From: Poa pratensis
Lineage: Eukaryota > Streptophyta > Magnoliopsida > Poales > Poaceae
Assembly: GCA_947311845.1 (NCBI GenBank)
Contig: CAMZMU010000020.1
Location: 37,739,199-37,803,198, forward strand
Length of the DNA stretch: 64,000 bases
Direction: 5' to 3'
In this document: in pieces, positions 36,201-46,084 of the stretch
Layout of the letters: the number at the start of each line of letters is the position of its first letter
Position numbering within the stretch: the stretch's first letter is position 1
Translations under genes and position numbers: made by a program
Notes under the pieces: model-generated
What the model saw: only the letters and a program-made list of their open reading frames with translations
The model's database searches: none
Told to the model about the DNA's origin: nothing

Positions 36201-37520
36201 TCTTGGACTTGGTGATAGCTCGGACTCGCCGAGCTACAGCGGCGTTGTCCAGTGCAACATGCGTATGGCGGGTTGGATCATAAAGACCGCTCATGTGGCA
36301 GATCTTGTGAGTCCTCGCCTGGAGAGGGGAGACCCTGCGCTTCACAAATGTGCAGGCCAGATCGTCAGCCGTCAGGACTTTCCCGTCGTTCGCAGGGTCC
36401 TCCGGGTCCTGCCATTTCGCAACATACCCATGGATGGACTTGATTTCGCTGGTGAGAGGGGGAGTGTAGTCCCAGTTGAGCGGTTCGGTAGGAGGGCTGA
36501 GGTTAAACACCGGCAGATTGAGGAAGTCCTCTTCGCCGGAGTTCTTCACGTAAAACCACGTCCGGAGCCACTTGCGAACGGTGTCCGGAGTAGCGATACG
36601 TGGGAAGATGGAGTTTCGGCGAGGAGCTATGATGGCTGCTCCGCAGGCGGTTAGTAGCTTGGGCAGATCCTTGTTTTTCGGATCCGGGATCACTTGCCGC
36701 TTAAGTTGGAAGTAGCGAGAAAAGAGGTCTACCGTGGCTTTGAGGCCGAGGTATCCCTCAGAGAAGGAAACGATGCAGGAGAGAGTGGTGATGGCGTTGG
36801 CGGGGAGGTGATGAACCTGGAGTCGGAATTGTCGAGGAAGCTCCGGAAGAAATCACTAACGGGCAGTCCGAAGCCGCGCTGGAAGTGCGCGACGAAGACC
36901 ACCCGTTCCCCTTCCTTGACTTGAGGCTCGAGTTCGCCCTCTGGCAGGCGACACTCTACCCCGGCGGGAATCCGCCGAGTCGCCCTGAGCCACTGGATTT
37001 CGTCCGGAGTTACATCCGAACCTTCCCAGCCGGCTCGTTCTCCGACCTCCAGTTCGAGGTCTGGAACCTCGGTTTGTTCCGAAGTCTCAGGAGGAGACAT
37101 CTCGGCAGAATCAATCTGCAGAAGAGTGCACAGAAGTTTAGCAAAAGAAAAAGTGAATCTGGAATCTAAGGCTATATCTGGCTAACTCAGGAGGAGTTGG
37201 ACGGCTATCTAATATACATAGAGGCATATCTATGCTAGGCGAGCATCTATCCGAGGTATGAAACTCGCTACTACCCAAAAAAGTATGCAAGTAAGATCTA
37301 CCGGAGGAGGTAAATAGAGTTTTATTCAAGAACATATGAAGAACCACAGCGCAAAGAGGAAGAAACCTAGGGCAATGCCTAGGGTATCAGGAAAGGGAGT
37401 ACATACCGTGAAAACGAGGTGCTGAAGGGCGGCGCCGGTGACGCGGTCGCAGCGGCGACGAAGGAGCTGCTCGTCGGCGGCGGCGGGAACGTGTTTCTTC
37501 TCAACCGGAAGCGGCGGCAC
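33230..37520 (-). CDS. Multi-exon antisense gene of the Tat element
   Basis: Facing pol on the opposite strand is a gene-like series of open blocks joined by good GT-AG sites in matching phase. Supported exons: ~37520-37407, 37115-36142, 36032-~35604, a Q/K-rich block in 35505-35086, a block ending at 34672, 34387-34003 and 33906-33230 (stop). Domains: exon 2 has ATRRIPAGVECRLPEGE, GERVVFVAHFQRGFGLPVSD and RQVIPDPKNKDLPKLL, as I recall the plant putative gypsy type transposon family; the middle is low-complexity (poly-Q); exon 6 is a coiled coil (KNSLDEKLQLEKAEVARLV); the tail is very acidic. One frameshift lies in exon 2 near 36826. The third-to-fourth exon junction and the initiator codon are unresolved. 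A minus-strand TATA-like box precedes it. Role unknown; antisense reading frames are known in Tat elements. Confidence 0.65.
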
Positions 37521-37587
37521 TGGTGGCGATGGAGGCGAGAGGGCGAGTGAAGGAGGAAGAAGATGGCGAAGTTACCCGTGGGGCCCT

Positions 37588-37596
37588 ACTTATAGC
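37588..37596 (-). promoter_or_regulatory. TATA-like box for the antisense gene
   Basis: On the minus strand the sequence GCTATAAGT lies about 70 bp upstream of the first open exon, in a GC-rich region. Spacing suits a TATA box with a start near 37560. Function is inferred from position only. Confidence 0.45.
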
Positions 37597-38122
37597 CGCG
37601 CGCGGTAACTGCCCGCATTAACTGCGCCACTACCGCGCGGTTATCGGGAGGCGCGGGATCGTGTGCGAGTGGGCGCACGGTTACGCGGTCTGCGGCCGCA
37701 CGATCGGCCACATCGTGGGCCGCAGAGTGGCAACCGCCCACCCCGGATTTCCTGCGCTGGTCAGCACAAAAATCGAGGGGTCGTGGGCGGTCAAGTACTT
37801 GAGTGCGCAGGTGCGCTGTTCGGTGGGTCCGGCTGACGAGGGCGGCGTGTGGTCAGAATCTGCTTGGCAGAGGTCCGGATTCCGAAGCCCGGGCAGAGAT
37901 TCTTCGCCACGTACCTCGGAAAATCTTGAGGCAAGTTGGTGCTGAGTCAGATAGCTCGGAGAGTTCAGTTCGCATATCTACCTCGGATTGGATGGTGGTG
38001 TATGGGAGGTACCTCGGCATGACTATGTTGGAGGTCGGTTTAGGAGGTGGTGTAAGGCTTGTTTTGAACCTGCTACGGCCCTCCTTCCGAGGTCGTAGGA
38101 CCGCACCAGCTTCGGGGACTAA

Positions 38123-39272
38123 TGTCGGGGAGGTATCCCCGGGTAGGGTCAAGGCTTGGCATAAGGTGGTGTTCCAAGTTGTGCCGAGGTACGGAAAGGG
38201 CCGGCCTGTTTGGGCCTGGGAAGGTCCGAGCTTCATCTTGACCTGGAGAATACAGGCCGACCTATTTTGGCCCAGAGGGGTCCGAGGTATACTGTGGCCA
38301 GGGCCGAGGTTCACAGTCCGAGCTATGTTCTGCCGACCTAACTACCTCAGTGCGGTGGTTTGCGTTGTGGGTGCAGGAGAAGCTGTGGGAAGGAAGTAAG
38401 ATCCGAGCTAGTAAAAGATATTAAGCGCAAGACCCAAGGTACGGCACGGACGCGCCGAGCTAACCGAGGTGATGGGCTGTAGGTCGGGCCGGAGTCAATG
38501 CTCCTGTCACTTCCAGCCGGGTACTAGAGCGCCTGACACGGGAGCGTCTGTCAAGGGCATGGCAGAGGCGTGCTCCGGGTTCGGCGGGCCTGCACGTCTC
38601 CGACCGCTGACCACGCGAGGTCTGGGTAAAGGCTACGAGGTAGCTCTGCCAGGCCACGTCCTGTCTCGGTCAGAGGGGACATGCTAGCTCTGCCGGTAGG
38701 CTACAGGAGATGGGCAAGCCACGTCTTGTCCCCGACCGAGGTACGGTGGTACGGTGGTGACCGTTGCAGAGGCATGGCAACAGTGTTCTGCGAGGGGCAC
38801 AATGGTAACCCGGCTGGCCTATATAGTGGGCTTCACCCCTCCTGCTGAAGAGGACGGACGGATTGAGGATCGAAGGTAAAGAGAGTAAGATAGAGAGGAA
38901 GCTCGGAATACCTCGGAGAGACCTCGGTTCAGGCTCGGACTGCCTTTTCCTCTCTTTGTAGCATCATCTTCCACCACGAGTTCTCACCATTGTATCATCA
39001 TACAGCTCGAGGAGCAGCTTGTACTTGTCACTTTGAGCTATACACTGACTAGGATAGTGCTGCAGTAGGGGTGTTACCTCCGCAAGAGGGCCCCGAAGCA
39101 GGGTACATCGTGGTGTGTTTTGTGTTCTTGCTTTCTTGGTTCTTTGTTCGTGTTCTTGCGTGTTCTTGCGTGTGCACTTCTTGAGTGCATAAACCCTCCC
39201 CGGATTCCCCCAACGACCATTCGGCCCCATCTTAGCCATACCTATGGCATCTGCCGTGATCCCACCACGACA
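38123..39272 (+). repeat. 3' LTR of the Tat element
   Basis: 1,150 bp, preceded by the GCTTCGGGGACTAA tract. Followed by target duplication CCTTG. Confidence 0.92.
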
Positions 39273-39277
39273 CCTTG

Positions 39278-40794
39278 GCTGGAGCTGATCCAGTTGATTA
39301 GTAATATAAAATATGCATAGATAATCTAAAGTAATATATGAGGGAGATTGAATAGCTAGTTGAAAGAAAAAGGCCGTTTGATCCGTGGATGTGTGCATGT
39401 TGTTTGCCGCAGTCGACGAAGCTGGGCAGTCGAAGTCTTCCGCGGTGGAGATAGAGTCGATGACGACGCAGCCGTGGCGAAGTTGGAGTCGAAGGTCGTT
39501 GTCAAAATGCCAGCCCCCGAGCCTCGGATGCGCGTGCATACGCTGCCCTCTGCTGGATGTCTTGGTCGATGAAGCATGCGAGTGCACAATTGTTTTGCCA
39601 TTGCTGCACCCGAGACGAACGCAGACATGCCTCCTCTCTTTTTTTCTTGGCCTTGGTCCAATCTTGTATCATGTTTTGATTCTCCCGGCGATGGGCAAAA
39701 CAACATGCACGCATGGATTAGGAAAATAATGATCAATTGGATCAATAAATGATGAGAGAGAATAGATTGAATTAGCGTGGACGCATAAGCTGGTTGATTT
39801 TCTTCTGGGATAGGGAGTCGATCGGGTGATCCACCCGATATTTTTTCGCATGGCCTCCGGTGCATGGGGCCGGCCGACCGCTGCCGCCGCGCATGCGCTG
39901 TTGCTGCTCCATTGGGATTTGATCAGATCGATCTGATTTCTTTTTTTCTGCTTTGCACGTACGTGCGTGTGTTGCTTGTTCGACTGATCCCTTGATCCAC
40001 GTAGTCAAAGTAGTACTAGTTGCTTCGGTTGCATGATTTGCATCTGAACTTGGCCGTACGTGAGGCACTCGTAGCACCCTGGCCACGTGACCCATGCTTT
40101 TCTCTTTCTTTGATTATTCTTCTCGATCCGTGTGCGAGTTGGAGCTTGCCTCAACGAGTAGTAGTAGCAAAACAGATCGATCGGAGCAGCTGCCGGCTCA
40201 CGTCCACGCGTCGGGGATCGCCAGGGCGGATCGAGTCTGTGTGTTGGATCGATTTCCTCTAATCGATTTTTGTGCATGCGTCATCCGTCCACGCGGAAGC
40301 CAAACGACTCCGTGCGGCAGTCGCCGAAGTTTCGAGTCCGTGCTCGGTTTAAAGGCCTCCGCCTGAGGCTTGTCGGCGGCGATCTTGCGTCGCGCGTCCT
40401 CTAGCAGCTTGGGTCCTCTCGGGTTGCTCCCATCGATCGGGAAGTCGACAACCCGTGCAACAGCAGCAGTGTTGTCCGTACCCTCGTAATACGAGCAATT
40501 AGCACAGGAAAAAATATGCAAAGTTAGAGTAAAGTAGTACAGTACATGAGAGAGATTGATGAGTTAAAAGGCAGATCGATCCAAGCATGATCCATGTGCG
40601 TGCTTGCGACCATGTGCGTGGCTGGCTGGACGTCGCCGCACTCGACGAAGCCCGCGTCGCCTGCGATGTGACTTAGATTGGATCTGCTATGCACGGAGCG
40701 CCGCCGCTTTTTCTGATGAAGATTTTTGACGACGAATATGATGGAGCCGCCGAAACCGCGATCCAGCACGCGTTCTTCCCACAGACGCGCCAAT
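39278..40794 (-). other. 5' interior of element B
   Basis: Starts (minus strand, from 40794) with the primer-binding site. Several minus-strand frames of about 90-110 codons exist but none has a recognisable domain. One includes the ordinary-looking stretch ARVVDFPIDGSNPRGPKLLE near 40440. I do not assign gag. Confidence 0.5.
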
Positions 40795-41233
40795 TGACGT
40801 GGTATGCCCACGGCAATCCCAGGGTCGAGTACCCCAAGTATATTTTGAGGGAGAAGATGTGCGTGCTGGTAGTATCGGACGGCTGACAAGTAAGGATTTA
40901 CCCAGGTTCCGCCCCTCATTGTGAGGTAAAGACCTACTCTGCCTGTCTGATTATGATGATATATGAGGTTACATGGTGGCCGTAACGGCGATATGGTGAG
41001 ACGTGGTCTCGTTATGCCTATGCGAGTTGTGGATCTAGTCTTCATCTCCCTATGCGGGTGCTCCTGCCTGGCTTTATATAGGGAGCCAGGTAGGGTTTAC
41101 AAGAGTCCTAGTAGACTACGTCTTGGAGTCCTTGACTTGTGCCTGAAGTAATTGCTGGGCCGCCAGGTGGGCCTTCGACTGGGCTGCACCAGGTATACCA
41201 ATAATAGGGGACCCGAAGGGTATAACCTCGTCA
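40795..41233 (-). repeat. LTR of element B (5' LTR in its own orientation)
   Basis: 439 bp, about 99 percent like 25641-26080 by eye; followed by target duplication GGGTG at 41234-41238. Confidence 0.88.
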
Positions 41234-41391
41234 GGGTGCATCATAACCTGTTGCTTTGTGATAATTTGACTCCAAAGGTCACAAAGTGTATATATAACGT
41301 GAGGGCATTGAAGAAAGGAATTAACCACTCACCATGTTAATTGCAGGGAATTCACTTAGCTGAAATAAAATGTTTTCAGTCAAGTGGGAGA

Positions 41392-41915
41392 TGTAGGAAA
41401 TTGTGCCTTGCAACATTTTATATATCTACTACATTGTCCGAATTAAACTTCAATGTGAAAGTGTCACGGAAATAACAGGGAATTATTGATGCACATGTAC
41501 TTAAGTAAATATAGTTAAGGAAGCCGGTACGTCTATACTGGAATACAGTGTATATTAATACGCTGGAATTATACCGGGAACAGTATAGAGTGGAATGCCA
41601 GGCTGTCCGTAGGATTGGCTCTATGGATTGTTAAAGCCTGCGAGTTTTGATTGCGTATTCAAACTCGGCGCATGACTCACACATGCGTGTTGGGACCTAA
41701 TTGTTTAACAGTAATTGGCTCGGTAATTGACTGTTAGGTATGGTGGTCGTTCTAACATGTCACGAGTCCTATTTGGAAACAGATTGGTTTATCTGGAATT
41801 TGGAGTCATATAAAGGTCCCACCCTCTAGCCTCAATATGCATTGTGAGCGGCACCACCGATAAGGCAGAGGGATAGAGGGTAGGCCGAAATTGCTCCAAC
41901 CCTAATTTTCCTACA
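41392..41915 (+). repeat. 3' LTR of the Copia-type element
   Basis: 524 bp, directly after the polypurine tract AAGTGGGAGA and before TTCAC, the diverged target duplication. Confidence 0.87.
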
Positions 41916-41920
41916 TTCAC

Positions 41921-42570
41921 ATCCTCACCGGCGGCAAGCCTGGTCGCGGCGCTCAGCCCCTTGTGGCCGAACTTCCTCGGCCCCTTGAGCAGCAGCTCCG
42001 GCAGGAAGCCAGCGTGCTTGTTTCTTCTCGATCGGTAAGCTCTACCAGCGTCCTGACGGATACCCAGGCGAAGAACACGAAGGCGACAGCGAGCGCAACG
42101 GGGCCGAGGATGCTGACGGCGAGCCCAATATTTTCTTCCTGGGGCACCGCCGCTCGCCGTGATAACGCTGGGCGTTGGCTGTTGTGAGCAGGTTCCTGTC
42201 GCGGAGGAGGCGCCTGTGGTCGGCGGCAAGCCGAACGTCCGGAAGGTCCACTCCTTGATGGTGTGCTGCTGCGTGCTCCCTCGGTGGAAGCAGAGAAGCT
42301 GACGTACATGGCTTTAGAGGTCGACGGCATGGCCGTCGCCGTCGGCCATGGAGCCGGGGTTCTGGGCGGCGATGAGGAAGGAGAAGCTGGCGGCGAAGGA
42401 GGCGCCGTCGCGGAGGGAGACGGCGCGGGTGTAGAGGACGGAGCCGGCGCCGGTGACGCGCGTGAGGCCGACGGAGCCGTTGCGCAAGAAGGTGTCGCCC
42501 AGCAGCGTGAGGCCAGCGCCAGTCCCTTCCGTTCGGCAAGGTGTACAAGGATGCGGCAGTAATTTCACGG
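41921..42570 (-). pseudogene. Captured L-type lectin receptor kinase fragment
   Basis: Reading right to left, the MULE carries part of a legume-lectin domain (LTLLGDTFLRNGSVGLTR, then ASFSFLIAAQNPGS), a later lectin strand (YVSFSASTEGA), a spacer, a transmembrane helix (SILGPVALAVAFVFFAWVSV) and the juxtamembrane start of a kinase (AGFLPELLLKGPRKF, LSAATR). This order is that of plant L-type lectin receptor kinases, plasma-membrane receptors binding extracellular ligands. The middle of the lectin domain is missing, the pieces lie in different frames, and the kinase stops at its first residues, so the fragment is non-functional. Its position inside the MULE ends shows transposon-mediated capture rather than a native gene. 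Confidence 0.75.
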
Positions 42571-42691
42571 CGGCGGCGACGGGAGGTCGGGAGAGCAGAT
42601 GGCCCGAAAAACGCAGCAGAGCAGAGATGACTTGTGGGGTCCACGTTGTACTGCGTCATGTCATTGCCACGTCGTCGCCTAGTCATCGCAC

Positions 42692-42836
42692 AAAACCGCT
42701 CAAATTCGCCCAAAACCACCTTAGGGCGTGATTTATCCGGTATTGTAAAGTTCAGGGTTTAAATTATCCGGTTTTAGAGTTTAGGGTGAAATGTGTCCCA
42801 GAGATGACATTTCAGGGTGAAAACTATACTTAATCC
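42692..42836 (-). repeat. Right terminal inverted repeat of the MULE
   Basis: Reverse-complement partner of 13459-13603; followed directly by target duplication AAATGGAAA (42837-42845). Confidence 0.88.
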
Positions 42837-42845
42837 AAATGGAAA

Positions 42846-43239
42846 CAAAACAATGGGCTTATGCATTTTTACAAGCTTGCTGCAGTTTTCATATTTCAGC
42901 AGGAAGGAGTTGCAAGGCTAAAATACTAAAACAAACACGGACACATAGCAATATTTTTATCTTACCTGATCTTGAGCAAATTTCATCTGACAATACCATG
43001 TTATGGAAGCTTTGGTAGTTGCCTTTTGGTACCATAGAACTGTAGAAGCCCTGTCACCTTCTAATCCAGCATAACAAGTGACCGAAACGTGGCAATCCAT
43101 GGTTACAGAACTTCAACTTTACAGCATATACTAAAACATAATTCTTTAGTTGTTTACAAACTAAATGGTCAGAGAGGATAAAATAAGTAACAGCAACATG
43201 CAATCCTTATGCACTGTTTCTGCGCAGGTTGATGGCTTC
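42846..43239. other. 3' flank of the PPR gene, nothing else recognised
   Basis: AT-rich DNA between the MULE and the PPR stop codon, with no open frame or repeat of note; probably the PPR 3' untranslated region and spacer. Confidence 0.4.
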
Positions 43240-45631
43240 CTACACTGATTCCATCAAACTAGAACCAGGAAGTTTCTTTAAACCACTTCCCTTGGTGCTA
43301 GACCTTACATTAGCAGATATATTCCACTGTCCTTCCTGAGCATACACATCTGAAATCAAAGCGTAAGTACCTGGGTTCTGTGGTCCGTGCTCAAGGATCT
43401 CTTTGCTAATAATATGTCCAAGCAGTGTATTTCCGTAAGTTCTGCAAGCAGAGAGCAGAGCAAGGTATATGCTGGATTTATCAGTTAACAACGATTGCTT
43501 TAGAAACTTGTATCCTTCTTCTAAATGCCCTGCCCGACCCAATAAGTCAACGATGCAACCATAATGCTCTTCTTGTGGATTAACTGAATACACTGAGGTC
43601 ATTGACTCAAATATACACCAACCCACCTTAACAAGACCAGCATGGCTGCAGGCAGAAAGCACAGAAGAGAATGTTAACTCATCAGGCTTAATTTTTTCCT
43701 CTTCCATCTGCTTAAACATTTCAAGAACCTTAATATAATATCCATGCATCCCATAAGCACTGATCATTGCATTCCATGAATCCAGGTTTTTGTGTTCCAA
43801 ACTATAGAACAAAGCTTCTGAAAAATCCAACCTTCCACATTTAGCATATGCAATTATCAAAGAATTTGCGATAATTGCATCTTTCTCCATAAAGAATGGT
43901 AAACATAACAATGAATTTGTTTTACACCCTTCAGATATCCAAGCTGAGAAACGGCCTGAACTGCGTAGGTAAGAGTGATGGAATCAGGCTTCTCCCCATG
44001 TTTCTGCATTAATTGATATAATCGAACCACCTCATCTCCTTGCGCAAATGATAAGAATCCCTTCATCATGACTGTCCATGAAACCAAGTTTCTCTTTTCC
44101 AATGAGTCAAATACAATCTTTGCCGCGACTATTTCTTTACAACTGAATACATATGTAGAATATGATTTGCAATGTCCACATCTGAAGAAAGCCCATGTTT
44201 AATTGTAAATCCATGAATCCACCTCCCTCTTAGTAAATCTTTTTTATCAGAAAAGGCTGAAAGCAGGCAAAGAACAGTTGCAGAATCTGGTGCAATACAT
44301 TCTCTCATCATGTGATTGAGTAATGTGGTGGCCTCGTCTGCCATGCCGTTTTGCAGATAACCATATAGCATGGCATTATAGGAGATTGCATCTTTAACCG
44401 TCAGTTGATCAAAGAGATGCCTCGATCTCACAACTCTTTTGCACTTGGAGTACACCTCGATAAGAGCAGTGGTCAAAACGAGATCGAGAGGTATAATTCT
44501 TCTCATCAAGTAGGCATGAATACTAGCAGCATAGCCAGAATAGCATAGGTCAGCACAAGCAGAAAGAACATTTGCAAAGGTTACTGAATCTGGGGTTACT
44601 TTATGGTCATGCAGCATTATAGAAAAATACTGGATTGCATCCCAACTTTCTCTAGTTCTTGCAAGACCAGAAAGCACAGCGTTCCATGAAGCTGCAGATC
44701 CTTTTGAATTCTTCAACAGAGAAGATGCTAATTGATAAGCTCCACATCGAGCATACATGTCAACAAGGCTCGTCTCTAGGACTTCATCTGAGACAACCAA
44801 TTCCTCTCCTTATGGAATAGCAGTGCACTGATTTACCCTCTCTAAATGCTTCCAGATTCCCGCAACTTGCAATAAGCTTACGAGTGTCACACGGTTTACT
44901 TCCAGTTTATTCGGTATCATATCACTGGCAATTGTGAATGCATTCCACGCAGTCGAATCCATAACATCAGAATAACCAGAGATCATTGAAGTGTAAGCAA
45001 CAATATCCTTGTCGAAGATCTCTTCAAACACTCTCTGTGAATCATCCATCTTACCGAGCTTGGAGTATAACCCAATGAGGGAGGAACCAACAAATTTATC
45101 CGCACTCAGGCCAAGCTTCAGTGAATCTACATGCAACTCTTCTCCCAAAAACAAATTCCTGAGCCCAGTGCAGCTCTTCAAACCAAAGGTAATAGTTTTT
45201 TCATCCAAACAAATCTGACGCAACTTCAGTCTCCTGTACAAAACAATAACTTCTTCCAAGTAACCAGCTCTGAAATAATCGACAATGGCAGAATTCCATA
45301 GGGCGAGATCATCATTTATAATCCTCTGAAAAACAAGCCTTGAATCGGACAGGGCACCTAAATGCGCATACAAGCCAAGAATCTTAGAGCCAAGTATCAT
45401 ATCCGAGCCAAATCCGTGCACCAAAACACGAGCATGGAGCTTCTTCAGAGACCAAACATCTACACAACTTTGGACCAAGAGAGCAAACTTTTCGATGTGG
45501 CATTTCTTACTAGAACCCAAACCTGTACCGGCGACATATCCTGATAGCCCCTTGGGCGGTTTCAGCACTACAATCTTATCGAGCTTTGAACCAGCCTTTC
45601 CAGAAAACTTCCTTACAAACATCGCTAGCAT
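43240..45631 (-). pseudogene. PPR protein (PLS class with E-like tail), frameshifted
   Basis: An intronless minus-strand gene of about 800 codons encoding tandem pentatricopeptide repeats. PPR proteins bind organelle transcripts one base per repeat for editing, splicing or stability. The start chosen is the ATG at 45631 (MLAMFVRKFSGKAG), whose basic, serine-bearing amino end suits organelle import. Repeat landmarks include LGSKILGLYAHLGALSDSRL, TSLVDMYARCGAYQLASSLL, NSLIIAYAKCGRL and DSWNAMISAYGMHGYY; the E-like tail contains YALISDVYAQEGQWNISANV. No DYW domain is present. The frame breaks at about 44827 and 44797 (a compensating minus-one and plus-one pair that exposes a TAA), about 44138 and about 43893. 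Repeats remain highly regular between breaks, so loss was recent or these are sequence errors. Confidence 0.85.
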
Positions 45632-46084
45632 CCCCGTGGTTGTGCACGCGGGCAAATGAGGAGCAGCAAAACGGCCTCGAATTCAGCAGCATGATTTGCC
45701 TTATGCTGCACCTCCAGGGACGGGACATTCACCTGAACCCAATCAGCGACGAAACATAGATAATCAGCGATTTGAAATGTTACAGCATAGAACTAGTACC
45801 GAATCGCGCCAGTGCCAATCTGAAATAATAGAAGTTCGGACCACTGTATCGCGCTTGTGTATTCCTGAGCCACGCCGCCTATGGCTCGCGACCAACAACA
45901 CACCTCCTCCGGCAGAGCGGGGCTGCTGCTGATTCTACCCGGAGAAAACTGCTAGTACAGCCGTGGTGAGACCGGAGAGCGTCGACCCCTCGGCGGCGGA
46001 GGTGTGGCGGCGCCCTCTAGAGTTCAGTCGCCATGGTCAGAAGAGGTTGGGGTCGACCGAACAGCAGATGGAGGGGAACGGTTC
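45632..46084. other. Upstream flank of the PPR gene
   Basis: Moderately GC-rich, with no supported gene. It would hold the PPR promoter and leader on the minus strand; I see no clear TATA box. Confidence 0.35.

Larger units (their letters stand above)
28442..39272 (+). mobile_element. Tat-lineage Ty3/Gypsy element with antisense gene (young)
   Basis: Two 1,150-bp LTRs (28442-29591 and 38123-39272) begin TGTCGGGGAGGTATCC and end CACCACGACA. The target duplication CCTTG is perfect (28437-28441 and 39273-39277). A primer site starting TGGCGCCCACC lies at 29594. By eye the LTRs differ at only about seven positions (three substitutions and four single-base indels), so this is the youngest layer. 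The polyprotein has an archaeal-type second RNase H upstream of integrase, a Tat hallmark, and the long 3' region carries an antisense gene. Most of gag, all of protease and most of reverse transcriptase are deleted, so it cannot move alone. Confidence 0.93.
25641..41233 (-). mobile_element. Element B: non-autonomous LTR retrotransposon, minus strand
   Basis: LTRs of 440 and 439 bp (25641-26080 and 40795-41233) with perfect 5-bp target duplication GGGTG (25636-25640 and 41234-41238). Orientation is minus: read that way, the primer site ATTGGCGCGTCTGTGGGA follows the LTR at 40794, and the purine tract CCCGGGGGCTAC abuts the other LTR at 26081. A TATATAAAG box sits in the LTR on the same strand. 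The interior (26081-28441 and 39278-40794, about 3.9 kb) shows no gag or pol but is rich in short tandem repeats. About five or six substitutions separate the LTRs by eye. It inserted into the Copia element and was itself hit by the Tat element. Confidence 0.88.
21678..41915 (+). mobile_element. Copia-type LTR element, non-coding, carrying nested elements
   Basis: LTRs of 523 and 524 bp (21678-22200 and 41392-41915) start T(G/A)TAGGAAATTGTGCC and end CTACA. The primer site TGGTATCAGAGC (22202-22213) complements initiator tRNA-Met, typical of plant Copia. The polypurine tract AAGTGGGAGA (41382-41391) abuts the 3' LTR. Target duplication is TTCGC (21673-21677) versus TTCAC (41916-41920), one CpG-type change. 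The interior (22201-25640 plus 41239-41391, about 3.6 kb) has no recognisable gag or pol, so the element is non-autonomous or thoroughly decayed. LTR divergence is clearly higher than in the nested elements. Confidence 0.88.
13459..42836. mobile_element. Mutator-like element (Pack-MULE) enlarged by nested insertions
   Basis: The ends are inverted repeats of about 145 bp (13459-13603 and 42692-42836) starting GGATTAAGTATA and sharing the central stretch AAAACCGGATAATTTAAACC. The 9-bp target duplication AAATGGAAA is perfect (13450-13458 and 42837-42845), the length diagnostic of MULEs. After subtracting nested retrotransposons, the element is 13459-13830, 21118-21677 and 41921-42836, about 1.85 kb. 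I see no transposase; instead it carries captured gene pieces, including a lectin receptor kinase fragment. That makes it a Pack-MULE dependent on a foreign transposase. It is the oldest layer, because two retrotransposons inserted into it. Confidence 0.88.
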
